Positions 34,325-44,698 of a stretch of DNA of 64,000 nt are shown piece by piece; positions within the stretch are counted from its first letter, which is position 1; each line of letters begins with the position of its first letter. Source of the DNA: an uncultured Clostridia bacterium (GTDB lineage: Bacteria > Bacillota > Clostridia > Christensenellales > CAG-314). The notes under the pieces were generated by a model. The model did no database searches and was not told where the DNA came from. It saw only the letters and a program-made list of their open reading frames with translations. The translations under genes and the position numbers were made by a program. The stretch is taken from the NCBI GenBank assembly GCA_944364615.1, contig CALVWF010000001.1, positions 278,426 to 342,425 of the forward strand, read 5' to 3'.

Positions 34325-37300
34325 TTATCCAATTATTTTTACGATTTCACTCAATGGTAATTCTGTGCCTAATGTATTAAATGCCGAACCTCTTGTTGTA
34401 TATTGAGTAAGAACTTGTTCGCTTGCTCTAAAACAATTGACTATCAATGATTCATCAACATCATCACCCACAAAACCTCCATTTTTGCTATAACTGAATG
34501 CTGATCCTTTTGCAGTAACGTTGCCCGCAGCATAACAATCTTGTATTGTCGCAGTAGATGTTCCCACGAAACCGCCTGCATATGCCATAAAGTTCGCACT
34601 GTTACAAGTTACATTTCCTGTTGCATATGAGTCTTTGATACTTTTTTTGTTTAATCCCACAAATCCACCTGCGTATCCTGCGTAGGAATAATTAGCAACA
34701 ACATTGCCGCCACAATGGCTGTTGGTAACCAAACCATCATTCGCACCAATCAATCCGCCAACATAACTGTCCTTTACCAGCGTCGCATTTACGCTGGCAT
34801 TTGAATAGCAGTTGTCTATTGTACCACTTAGCCATCCAACCAAAGCCCCAACATATGCTGAAGAATCACTTGTCGAATTTGCTGTAATTGTTCCGGATGC
34901 TAGTCCAAGATTTTTGATTGTACCACTGCAATATCCAAACAATCCTACATAATTGCCCGAGCTTGATATATTGATTCTACTTATCGTAAATCCATTTCCA
35001 TCAAAAACTCCGGCAAAAGGTGTTTCGGGAGATCCACCAATAACATTCAAGGCATATCTGTTCAGATTAATGTCCGAAGCTAGCTTGAAGTACACGCCAC
35101 TGTAACTATTTCCACCATTTACTTGACTTGCAAAGTAAGCAAATTGCTCAGGCGTGAAAATTACAAATGGGTCTTCCTTGGTACCACTTCCTGAATTATA
35201 TGCAGTTGCTACCGATCCCTTCCAAGGCATACTAATTTTGGGAATTACATCATACAAAATAGTCGCACTGCAATTTTGAAATGCGTAACTTCCAACACTG
35301 CCATATGTTTCAACATATTTTGGAAGATGAATGGTTTCTATGAAGTCACAGTTTTTAAATGCATATGCTGGTATGTTAGTTTGAACCGTTACTGTTACAT
35401 TCTTTATACTACTTGGTATGTAGTAGTAATAATTGGAACATTGATTGACAGTACCACTTGCTGATGATGTGCTATATCCAAATATATACCCAAATGTTGC
35501 ATAGTAAGTCGTCGAGGTCAAGCTACCTCCCACAAACGGCAATGTAATGTCTTCTATAGCAACACATCCTTTGAATGCCCCACTGCCTATACTTGTTACA
35601 CTGTCCGGGACTACTACCTTGGTTACTTCCAAATGATTAGCAAATGCAGATGCGCTGATTGAGGTCACTGCAACATCGCCAATATATGATGGTATCCAAA
35701 GCGTGGAATCGTTTCCCGTGTAGCCGCTCACTGTAATGGCTGTTGTACCGCTGTATTTAAAATCAGCGGGTTTGTTTTCTTCACACCACCAAGCATAAAG
35801 TGTCTGGTCGTCCGAATGCATCGTTTGGACATCAAATGATGTCTGCAAATTCTTGTCGATAAACCACCCGCCAAATGTAAAGTCCTCACGAATACCTACA
35901 GGCATATTTACGGACTCTTGGTACTTGACTTGAATATCAGAAATTTCTTGTCCTCCATTCATAACAAATGAAAGAGTGTAGCAATTTCTTATATAGAAGT
36001 AATCAACAATCAATGAGCCATCTGGTGCAATGGTAACTGTTTGTCTTTCGGGAGAAGTAAAACCCTCATAAGTATTTACTTCGGGCGTGACAAAAGAATC
36101 GGACGCACCCGTCAGATTTTGAGTCTCATATAAAGTATAACTATTGTCATTAGCATTTTCCTTGTAGTGATTGACAATATAAGTAGTATCGGTTTTGGCC
36201 GACCACATTGCAATTAAAGTACAATCATCTGCTATTTTCCACACTGATCCAATCTGGGAATTATTGTAGTACCATCCAGTAAAAATATATCCTATCCGTG
36301 TGGGTGTAGGCAACGAACACATTTCATCAAAAACAAATTCCTTTGTTTCGATATCACAAGTGCCACCATCTGCATCAAATATGGCAGTATACGTATTTGC
36401 CGTCCAATGTGCAGTAAAAGTTTTTGCACCGCTGCTTCCCTTCTCAATTTTTATAGACTTTGTTGGACTTGTAATTCCATCTGTTGTCCAACCTATAAAG
36501 CTATAGCCGGTTCGAGTTGGGTCAAGCAATGTCACTTCCATCTCTTTCGTGTAAGTATTCGGATTGAGAAGATTATTTTTGCCACCATCTAACACGTAAC
36601 TAATACTGTATTGCTTAAGTGTCCACTTGGCTGTTAGAGTACAATTGTTTGGCACCCTCCAAGTACCGTTTTCAACCTTTGTAGCACCATTATACCAACC
36701 TACAAAATCGTAATCTTCCTTATAGGGCACCGGTAGAGTAACTGAATTGCCGTATGTATATTTTGCAGTTTGAACGGAACACTGACCACCGTTGGCATCA
36801 AACGTGACATTATACGTGTTTGCCGACCAGTTGGCGGTAAATGTTTTATCACCGTAGTCAGTTGGCTTGATACTAATATTTTTAGTAGGAGTAGTTACAT
36901 TGGACGTTGTCCATCCAATAAATGTATAGCCTGTTTTTGTTGGTTCCAATAATGTTATTGATGCCCCTGTGCTGTAAGAAGACGGATTACTTGAATTGTT
37001 TCTTCCGCCATTAAGGCTATAAGTAATTGTGTAATTTTTAGGTGTCCATTTTGCGGTGAGTGTTACATCATGATTGATTGTCCATTTTCCACTTGTAACC
37101 TTGGTGCCATTGTAATACCAACCGTCAAAATCATATCCATTTCTTGTAGGCGTCAAGAGCACACAATAACCCTCGTACTTTACAGTTTGAGTTTTAGAAG
37201 AAACCTGCCCGTTGTTTGCATCATATGTGATAGTGTAACTTGGATTGGTAGCAAGTTTTCTGAGATTTGTCAATCCGTCGATGACATCGTCCAAAATGTC

Positions 37301-38787
37301 ACGGGCATATGACTTTGCTGTTGTCATATGTGTTCCGCTATAGGTGATATTATAAGACAGACGGTCTTGCGTATATGAACTACTGTCAAATGTCACATAA
37401 TAGTCAAATTCTTTACCAAGATCGACTAGTGAAAAATCAAAATAAAGCGTTGTGCTTTTGCTTTCCGTTGTTTTAAGGCCGGTATAAACGCTACCGGAAT
37501 ATTTTATGGTTGAGTAAATGGAATATCCATCTGCCGTACCGTCTTCATAAATATTTCCGCTAAATATAACTGTGGTGCTTGAGGTGTACAATACCGTTTG
37601 CGTTGCTTCCAATGAAATATGGATTGAATTGCTTTTGTTTTCAAGAGTAATCGATGCACCCAAAAGCACACCAACCGAAACTTTTCCACCACTTTCTTCA
37701 ATAGCATCTCTTAAAATCTCATAACTAGATTGAACGGTTACCGTGCACTTTGCTGTCTTGTTTCCGTCTTGCGACGTTGCAGTTATTACCGCCGTGCCAC
37801 TACCAACTGCCACAACTCTACCATTTGTAACCGTTGCTACGTCGTTATTAGAACTGCTCCACAATATAGTTTTATTTGTAGCATTGCTTGGAGAAACTGT
37901 AGCTGTTAGGCTAGCCTCCTCTCCGGCTTTAAGCGATAAAGTTGACTTGTTTAGCGAAACAGATGTTACGCGTGTAATTTGTGGAGCCTCAGATCCTCCA
38001 CCATTTTCTCCGGGGACATGTTCAGTTGGATTATAGATGTAATTTACAAATCCAAAATTATCTAGTGTTAAGCACTCATCAGCTGCCATCGCAACATCCG
38101 CCAAAAATTCAATTAGTCCCTTTGCAAGTGTAGCAGAAAGCTCTTGTGCACTATTAATCTCCGAGTAATATCCCATATCGGTAGTTAGATAAAGCAACGA
38201 ATCCGTATTGTTTTTGAGGGTAGCAGAGTAGATGGTCCCCTCCATATCACCATAGTAGGAATACTCCCAGTCATAACTACCATCAATTTGGCTTATATCA
38301 ATAGAAAAGAAAATTGGAACTATTCCACCATCAACAGCTGGCGGTGCAATGAATGCATTCAAGTGTAAGGCCCCATCACCATACAATTGAATCATATATC
38401 TAGCGGTATAATCAGGAATATTAAGCTTACGCACAATCGTGTAAGTCCCTGAAGAATAATCATCCGCATGTGCTTTAATATACGTAGTGATTGTGGCAAG
38501 AAAACTATCGCCACATCTCATACATGAGCCAACACCCATATGTTCACCAATAGTATAATTGTCCTTATAAGTATATCCGCATTTACTACATGTGTAAGTT
38601 GTGTATCCTTGCTCCTTGCATGTTGGCGATGTAATGTATACTCATGGTTGCACGTTTCGAGATTGTTTGAACCGCCACCCGTTCCGCCACCTGGCGTGTG
38701 ATTTGCAGGTTGACAAGCAGCCATGCTAGCACAAAGACAAATGATTGATATAATTGTAAACAATATTATGCATGATTTATTTTTCAT
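34325..38787 (-). pseudogene. giant multi-repeat surface lipoprotein, broken by one frameshift
   Basis: ATG 38787 (MKNKSCIILF) has GGGGG upstream and a lipoprotein signal (lipobox MAAC). After about 50 residues ('LETCNHEYT') the frame shifts near 38636-38642; the next frame continues the same Cys module ('TSPTCKEQGYTTYTCSKCGY') and runs 1404 codons to 34325. Then come a Big_2 Ig-like domain ('SVSLNKSTLSLKAGEEASL'), six or more Listeria-Bacteroides repeats ('GYDFDGWYYNG', 'GYTFIGWTT'), one BspA-type LRR block ('VVVPDSVTSIGSGAFKGC') and a C-terminal row of GLUG repeats ('YVGALVGWLSGTIDNCY'). One missing base explains the break; sequencing error is possible. The role would be adhesion. A TATAAT-like box lies about 60 bp upstream. 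Confidence 0.85.
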
Positions 38788-39048
38788 AATTTGCCCCCAA
38801 ATTTTCAAAAGCCGTAACACCTTGTGAATACGTCTTGTCTTGTATTATATTGCATTTATTGACATCAAAACTTGCTAAAATCCAAAATTAGAATATTGTT
38901 TTGATTTATCTAATTATTTCTTTTCTTGGTGTTACTCTCAGTTTGACAGTTCTTCATTATTAAACGAAAATTCATTTACGCAGCCCATTACAGCCCATCA
39001 ACAGTTATGTATTCGATAACAGGCACCGATCGTGAAGATAAAATTGAC

Positions 39049-39327
39049 CTACGCTGTTTTATTGACAAAGTAAACCTCAGCGTGAAATGGGGAATCCTTG
39101 CCACGCACCAACGATTTTAGTATTCCCCCCACCATTGGGATATTTTGTGTTTCAAGAGTATATCTTCCCGGACCAAAGATATCCAACACCTGACCATTCA
39201 TCATGAATATAGCCTCTTGAGACTCGTGGACAATTAGCTGTGTCATTGAATTGAAGTCTTCGCTTGGATGCTTCCAAATAAAGACGTTGTTGTTGCCTTC
39301 ATGCTTGATAAGTTCTGCAACTGCCAT
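39049..39327 (-). pseudogene. SPFH/virion-core-like protein, N-terminal fragment
   Basis: 92 residues that match the N-terminus of SPFH-domain proteins of the YdjI/virion-core type: 'FIWKHPSEDFNSMTQLIVHESQEAIF', 'GPGRYTLETQNIP' and 'SPFHAEVYFVNKT'. Family members are usually 250-400 residues with a C-terminal zinc ribbon; here TAG follows after 'VNKTA' and no continuation is seen in other frames. Ribosome site CGGAGG and ATG 39327 are intact, so a short product may be made. Confidence 0.75.
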
Positions 39328-39768
39328 TTAAAATCCTCCGTTTTACATGCTATTTGCGTGTGAATTTTGTTTGCACGCAAGAATTCAAGTATATTTTAGC
39401 TTATTTCGATTATACCATCATACTTACGATATTTCAACAAATCGGGAATAAAAAGTTAGAAAAAAATTATATAAATGACAGTTTTTGTCAGTAGCGTTGT
39501 CGACGCATTGGCGACCTGCCTAGGAGATAAGATACATACGGTTTCGAAGCACTTACATCACATTGCATTTGCGTTATTTTATTAACATAATCAACATTGT
39601 CACGTTTCTCCGAGTAAAAAATGAGATGTATCTCAGTGGCTTTGCTGTATTTGTTTGTAAAAAAATACAATGACAGACACGATATTACATCACTGCTTAA
39701 CTAGATGAAGGTTCGAGAAAAACGACGATTGCCCAGCATAATAGGCCCTGCACATTGGTTAAGAAAAT
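39328..39768. other. intergenic, no gene recognised
   Basis: About 440 bp. One 60-codon minus-strand frame (39488-39670) has no ribosome site or recognisable pattern. The promoter for the SPFH fragment should be at the left end; a 5-bp hairpin GCGTG/CACGC is near 39356-39378. Confidence 0.4.
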
Positions 39769-40065
39769 TTACCCCAATGCCATGACTACACAACCATTCC
39801 CTTCCACCCCATTAATTTTCAACGATTTACCATCTATCCCCTCATCTACTATTGTCGCTTTTGCTCCGCTTTCCCAGTCACTGAAAGCAGAATCCCAGGG
39901 GCTTTCAACATCAAAATTTTCGTAGAAATATTCTAGATATTCACCCGCATACGCTGTCTTCACTGAATCATTCAACAAAACTAACGATACAACACAAACC
40001 AAGATAACTGCACTTAGAATGGCAATACCTATTTTTCTAAAATCCCCTCTCACCTTTTTCGCCAT
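39769..40065 (-). CDS. truncated secreted protein
   Basis: 98 residues from ATG 40065 (GGGAGG upstream). A basic N-terminus and one hydrophobic helix end in 'VKTAYAGEYLE', a signal peptide with AYA cleavage site, similar to the anchored surface proteins elsewhere in the window. The rest ('YFYENFDVESPWDSAFSDWESG', 'GKSLKINGVEG') is the beginning of a CBM_4_9/concanavalin-like beta domain and then stops. Such a short binding domain is unlikely to be complete, so this is probably a 5' remnant of a larger surface gene. A longer in-frame reading to 40266 has no ribosome site. Confidence 0.6.
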   Translation of the reverse strand: MAKKVRGDFRKIGIAILSAVILVCVVSLVLLNDSVKTAYAGEYLEYFYENFDVESPWDSAFSDWESGAKATIVDEGIDGKSLKINGVEGNGCVVMALG

Positions 40066-40255
40066 AGTAATTCTAACCTCCCGTTCAGAAATCGTTAAAA
40101 ATGCGGTAGCATTCATTGACATTTGTGCAACCACAACAGACGAATGATTGTTGACTTCAAGGACGGCTTTCCTACTTGTACATCCTTGCCCAACCACTAG
40201 CCACACTGCGACAAAAGGAAATTTCCTGCCGATACGCAACATGTTTACTAAAACC

Positions 40256-40294
40256 AAAAGGACCAAGCGGTTTAGCCACCCGGTCCTTTTTTTT
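40256..40294 (-). terminator. terminator at the end of the NanE/GHL10/transport operon
   Basis: Stem AAAAGGACC / GGTCCTTTT around a 17-nt loop, 140 bp past the stop of the FAD oxidoreductase gene. The flanking runs let it work in both directions; on the minus strand it is followed by TTTTGGTTTT. Confidence 0.7.
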
Positions 40295-40434
40295 TAAATC
40301 ACATCAATTACACCGCAACAAAACAAATGTCACCTACGTAAACAATTGTTACTGCGATTAGATTCCGTTGTTGCGCACAACAAACGGTTCACGTTACGTT
40401 ACAATCAACTTGGGATTGTAAACTTGACTGCTCA

Positions 40435-41982
40435 TTACAGTTTCCAGTATCTTTGAATACCGTTGTCATCCAACACTGTGCAAAATTCTTCAAACAATTG
40501 CTTGTTCAAATAGACATCACGTGCAAGCACATTTTTGTCCACGACAAAGGAGGCAAGCAAACCTGCGACTTCGCCAACGTTCCATTCGACAGGATGCAAT
40601 CGGTAACAGCCGTTTGTCAAATGAGTACATCCTATATTCTTACATGCAGGAAGCATGTTTTTCATTCGAACAGGAATCAACGCCCCCAGCGGAATGGTGA
40701 AACGCTTGGTGGGTTTGTAGAAAAACGTGTGCGACTTGGTGGTAATGTGCAAGTCAATGGGATAGCTTCCCACCCCTACACTGTCGGAAAATCTTGCCTT
40801 GTGTCCGTTGCACACATGATTTTCCGTGACGGTAAACATTGCCTTGATACGGCGTGATTCCCTGATGTAGGGCGACATGGACAAACCGTCACTTGTGCCA
40901 AGGTATTCCGTTGCCAGCCTAAATTCAGGGTAACCCTTACCGCCGTCACGGCGTGGAGCTTCCGTTTGCAACCAGTACACAAAACCCAATGTGAACTGTT
41001 TGGCAAGTTCCTTGTTGTCGTGAGCTTGTTCGCAATCGAACAAATTGCCCAAGAAGTAGTCATTTTGTGGCCAATTCACCAACGTGACATCGTAAGGATG
41101 TCTGCCGTCCTTGAAAAAGTCGGCGCAAACAATGCGTCTGTACTTGAACAGCGGAAACAATTCATTGCCGTTGTCGTCCACTTCCCCTTCGAACATTCCG
41201 AATTCCTTGGCTTTACCAGTTGAAGAATCGGGTCCGAACATTGAGTACACGTTGTACTTGTCGTAAGGCATCATGATGCTCTTGAATTGCTCGTACATCT
41301 TCGGCTTATCAATTGTGTAATTTCCGCTACGGCGATTTTCAAGACATGCCGAGTAGGTTGCCGGTTGCATGTCCGAACTATCCGCAACTTCGGGAGCGGA
41401 CGGTTCGCCCGTTTCGCCCTTACTTTCCGCACCTACACTGTATTCAGTGCCACTTAGTGCAATCAATTCGCCCGTATCCGTGCCGTCAAGGAAAACATCC
41501 CCCACGAAGGAAACTAGCTCGTTGCCTATTTGATAAGTAACACTGTCAATCACATCACCACTGACCTTGCAGGCGACAAGTCTTGCATTGGTGTACACGT
41601 CGAGCAGTCCGCTGTCAATGTACGGTTGCAACATATCCGTCAAGATCTTCAATGCCAATTTCGGAGGATGTGAGATGTAACTTACTTCGGAATCGGCGGG
41701 GCAAAAGTACTTCCTATTCTTCATCTTGGATGAGTAGCCGTTCAAATTGCGGTAGCAATCCCTTACCTTGTTTCGGTACATTCGGTAGGATTGAGTACAA
41801 CCTTGACGTTCAATCCACTTGTGTTCGTCAGGGGGTACGGCTTGTGATGTAAGCTGTCCGCCAATCCAAGCGGATTCTTCTAAAAGCACAACTTTTTTGC
41901 CACACTTTGCCGAACTGTAAGCCGACAAAGTACCGCCAAGACTTGCTCCGCACACAACAACCTGTGCATGTAAAACTTTCAT
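40435..41982 (-). CDS. FAD-dependent oxidoreductase (PF12831 type)
   Basis: A 515-residue flavoprotein. ATG 41982 overlaps the ROK kinase stop as ATGA, with GAGG upstream. The N-terminus is a dinucleotide-binding fold ('AQVVVCGASLGGTLSAYSSAKCGKKVVLLEE', GxSxGG in place of GxGxxG), followed by 'IGGQLTSQAVPPDEH', 'DVFLDGTDTGELIALSGTEY' and C-terminal 'NMLPACKNIGCTHLTNGCYRLHPVEWNVGEVAG', all typical of FAD_oxidored proteins found in glycan-use clusters. The family oxidises or reduces an organic substrate with FAD; the substrate here is not known. No signal peptide, so it is cytosolic. As the last gene of the operon it may act on the imported sugar or its conjugate. Confidence 0.9.
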   Translation of the reverse strand: MKVLHAQVVVCGASLGGTLSAYSSAKCGKKVVLLEESAWIGGQLTSQAVPPDEHKWIERQGCTQSYRMYRNKVRDCYRNLNGYSSKMKNRKYFCPADSEVSYISHPPKLALKILTDMLQPYIDSGLLDVYTNARLVACKVSGDVIDSVTYQIGNELVSFVGDVFLDGTDTGELIALSGTEYSVGAESKGETGEPSAPEVADSSDMQPATYSACLENRRSGNYTIDKPKMYEQFKSIMMPYDKYNVYSMFGPDSSTGKAKEFGMFEGEVDDNGNELFPLFKYRRIVCADFFKDGRHPYDVTLVNWPQNDYFLGNLFDCEQAHDNKELAKQFTLGFVYWLQTEAPRRDGGKGYPEFRLATEYLGTSDGLSMSPYIRESRRIKAMFTVTENHVCNGHKARFSDSVGVGSYPIDLHITTKSHTFFYKPTKRFTIPLGALIPVRMKNMLPACKNIGCTHLTNGCYRLHPVEWNVGEVAGLLASFVVDKNVLARDVYLNKQLFEEFCTVLDDNGIQRYWKL

Positions 41983-42854
41983 TGTAAATCCTCGCTGTTG
42001 ATATAGTGAGCGTACGCACCGTAAATTCCGGCGCTGTTGCCAAGAGAAGCCCTGACAATGTTGTAGCCAAGACCTGACGTGATACTGTCGAAATGTTGTG
42101 CCATCCAATCGGCGACACCGCCACCGATAAGACACACATCGAATGCATTAACCATGTAAACCTTGTCCAACGTTTGTTTGAGATAGTCTCGCAACTGCTC
42201 TACAAACTGCACGTTGTCGGGATTTCCCGTTGCGTACTTGTCGAACAACTGACCGTCATCTATTCCCATTTGCTTGGCATCACGGTGGATTGCTCTACCC
42301 GACAAATACATTTCCACACAACCAAGTTTACCGCAAGTACACTTGATACCGTTGTCCACAAGGCAAATGTGACCGAATCTGCCGTAATCGTTAGTGGCGT
42401 CGGCTACAATGCCGTTGCGGTAAAACCCACCGCCTACACCGCTACCAAGCGTCAGCATGGCTACTCGTTTGTCAAGAAACTGCTTGCCTGCACCGTAAAC
42501 CATTTCACCCAGCAACGCCGAATGAGCATCGTTTAATGCCCTTGCCTTCAGCGAAAACCTTTCGTTGCAAAACCGAGCAAAATCGAAACCCGTCATTCCG
42601 GGAAGATTGTCCGTTGCGTAGGTGATTGTTGAAGTAGCCGTATCTACATCCCCTGCCGAAGCAATGGCAATGCCTTCCGTTTGTGGGCAAAGGTGCATTT
42701 CAATCGCCTTGGTCAATGCGTTTAAAATTCCTTGTTTTCCCTCATTGGCATTGGTGGAAACCTTGTCCACCTTGCCAAATGTGACAATTCCGTTGATTTT
42801 TTCAACGGGCGCAACCTTGATTTCCGTTGCGCCCAAATCTATACAAATTACCAT
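41979..42854 (-). CDS. ROK-family sugar kinase
   Basis: A 291-residue ROK protein without a helix-turn-helix, hence a kinase rather than a repressor. ATP site 'IDLGATEIKVAPV' at the N-terminus, 'LNDAHSALLGEM' (catalytic Asp region), 'LGSGVGGGFYRNG' and the ROK zinc motif 'GHxCLVDNGIKCTCGKLGCVE' pattern (His, then C-x-C-x4-C). It phosphorylates a hexose or N-acetylhexosamine in the cytosol. NanE in the same operon makes N-acetylmannosamine (product ManNAc-6-phosphate) a reasonable substrate. AAGGG before ATG; it starts one base after the permease stop and overlaps the next gene by 4 bp. Confidence 0.9.
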   Translation of the reverse strand: MVICIDLGATEIKVAPVEKINGIVTFGKVDKVSTNANEGKQGILNALTKAIEMHLCPQTEGIAIASAGDVDTATSTITYATDNLPGMTGFDFARFCNERFSLKARALNDAHSALLGEMVYGAGKQFLDKRVAMLTLGSGVGGGFYRNGIVADATNDYGRFGHICLVDNGIKCTCGKLGCVEMYLSGRAIHRDAKQMGIDDGQLFDKYATGNPDNVQFVEQLRDYLKQTLDKVYMVNAFDVCLIGGGVADWMAQHFDSITSGLGYNIVRASLGNSAGIYGAYAHYINSEDLQ

Positions 42855-42855
42855 A

Positions 42856-43728
42856 TCAACCCTTTACACTACCTACAGTTACACCCTTAGTAAAGAACTT
42901 CAACACAAATGGATAAACAACAAGTATCGGAATGATACTCAACACAATCATTGCCGCTTCGATATTGGCTTTTTGGATGTTTTCCCAAGTACCAACCAAT
43001 GCGTCAGGTTCGGACTGTATGTAGTTCAAGATAAACAAGGACAAAGGATACCACTTCTCTTCCGTACCGAGGTAAATCAATGCACTTGTGTAGTTGTTCC
43101 AAAATGTAACAGCAGTAAACAAACTTACGCTTGCCACACAGGGCATCGAAACGGGAAAGAGTATCTTGAACATGATTTGCAAGTTACTTGCGCCGTCGAT
43201 TTTCGCCGATTCTTCCAGTTCGGGAGGTAATCCTTGAAGGTAGCTCTTGATGAGAATCAGGTTGTAAACCTGAACTACCGATGGCAAAATCAACGCCAAT
43301 GGAGAACGGGTAAGACCCAATGAATTTACAACCAAATAGTTGGGAACCATACCACCCGAAAAGATCATGACGATGATAAAGAACACCATCAAACCTTTAC
43401 GGAAGGGGAAGTCAGGCTTGGACAGTGCGTAAGCCGCCGAAAACATGACCGTTACCGACAACAATGTACCGCACACAACTACAAGGAAGGATACACCCAT
43501 TGCACGCCAAAAACCGCCGTTGGTAAACACCGAAATGAAGTTTCCCCAGGTAAAGCCCTTGGGCCAGAAGTTTATTTGATTGCCTGCCGTGGACAGTGCT
43601 GTTGCCAACACGTTCAGGAAGGGCAACACGCACACTAGCGAAATTACCACCAGCAGGATTGTGTTTATTACATGGAACACCGGAGCGTCCTTAATTTTAG
43701 AACGAGCTATAAATGTATTGTTTTTCAT
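42856..43728 (-). CDS. ABC transporter permease (LplC/YtcP type)
   Basis: A 290-residue inner-membrane permease of the LplC branch of CUT1: N-terminal cytosolic start, 'PFLNVLATALST', six hydrophobic segments, EAA loop 'ELEESAKIDGASNLQIMFKILFPVSMP' pattern and the LplC-typical tail 'YPFVLKFFTKGVTVGSVKG'. It pairs with the LplB-type permease upstream (4-bp gap) to move an oligosaccharide delivered by the 44699-46264 lipoprotein. GGTGAT ribosome site. No ATPase gene is in the operon. Confidence 0.95.
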   Translation of the reverse strand: MKNNTFIARSKIKDAPVFHVINTILLVVISLVCVLPFLNVLATALSTAGNQINFWPKGFTWGNFISVFTNGGFWRAMGVSFLVVVCGTLLSVTVMFSAAYALSKPDFPFRKGLMVFFIIVMIFSGGMVPNYLVVNSLGLTRSPLALILPSVVQVYNLILIKSYLQGLPPELEESAKIDGASNLQIMFKILFPVSMPCVASVSLFTAVTFWNNYTSALIYLGTEEKWYPLSLFILNYIQSEPDALVGTWENIQKANIEAAMIVLSIIPILVVYPFVLKFFTKGVTVGSVKG

Positions 43729-43732
43729 AAAA

Positions 43733-44677
43733 TCACCAAATTCCCGATCCCATTCTCTTCTTGCTCAATCTATTTGCGCCGAGGATGAGTATAAGCGAAA
43801 TTACACCGTTTACAAGACCTACAGCCGTTGACAAGCCGTAGTCACGTGAACCTGTGCCCAATCCCAAGCGGTAGACATACGTACCGATGATTTCACCCGT
43901 TTCACGAGTCAAAGAGTTGATCATTGCGTAAACCTGTTCGAAACCGGCATCCATCAAATAACCGATACGGATGATGAGCATTACAATGATGGTAGGCATG
44001 ATAGACGGTATCGTCACGCACCAAATTTGTTTAAACTTGCCTGCGCCGTCAATCTTGGCTGCTTCGTACAATGCAGGATCGATTGAAGTAATGGCTGCAA
44101 TGTAGACAATGGAGCTGTAACCAATTTCCTTCCAACCCGACAAGATTACCACCAGCCACCTGAACCAAGCAGGTTCACCCATGTAGTAGATAGGTTCACC
44201 GCCCAATGCAACGCTGAGGTTGTTTATCGGTCCGTACAAACCGAAGATGTTGTTGAAGATTCCTACAATTACTACCCATGAGAAGAAGTGAGGTAGGAAC
44301 ACCAAGCCTTGTACCCACTTAGAAAAGTGTCTATTCCTGATTTCCGAAACCATGATAGCCAACACAACGGGCAACGGAAACAAGATGATGATTTTCATGA
44401 GTGAGATTATCAAGGTGTTCTTAACATATCTCAGTATTTCGGGATCGGAAAACAGCTTCTCGAAGTTTTCCATTGTCCAGCCTGCCTTGGTAAATGCTTC
44501 AAATACATCGTATCTGCCAAAGTTGGGATTGTCCTTAAAGGCAATCAATATACCAACCATTGGCAGGTACGAGAATACCAATGCAAATACTACCGCAGGA
44601 AGCACAAACGGAATGAGGCTCTTGTGCCTTTTTAATCTCGACTTAAATTCCGACCTGTGTTTAACTAATTTAGCCAT
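43733..44677 (-). CDS. ABC transporter permease (LplB/YteP type)
   Basis: A 314-residue permease of the LplB/YteP branch: 'HKSLIPFVLPAVVFALVFSYLPMVGILIAFK' first helix, 'WMENFEKLF'-like segment before the second, EAA loop 'LYEAAKIDGAGKFKQIWCVTIPSIMP' and the LplB-type end 'ILGANRLSKKRMGSGIW'. This branch imports complex oligosaccharides such as those from pectin in Bacilli. CAGGAG before ATG 44677; located 21 bp behind the binding-protein gene. Confidence 0.95.
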   Translation of the reverse strand: MAKLVKHRSEFKSRLKRHKSLIPFVLPAVVFALVFSYLPMVGILIAFKDNPNFGRYDVFEAFTKAGWTMENFEKLFSDPEILRYVKNTLIISLMKIIILFPLPVVLAIMVSEIRNRHFSKWVQGLVFLPHFFSWVVIVGIFNNIFGLYGPINNLSVALGGEPIYYMGEPAWFRWLVVILSGWKEIGYSSIVYIAAITSIDPALYEAAKIDGAGKFKQIWCVTIPSIMPTIIVMLIIRIGYLMDAGFEQVYAMINSLTRETGEIIGTYVYRLGLGTGSRDYGLSTAVGLVNGVISLILILGANRLSKKRMGSGIW

Positions 44678-44698
44678 AGCAACTCCTGTTTAAGTAAA

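Noticed and set aside
34325..38539. Stand-alone 1404-codon gene starting at 38539
   Set aside because: No ribosome site at that ATG, no signal peptide, and it begins inside a Cys module that continues from the upstream frame.
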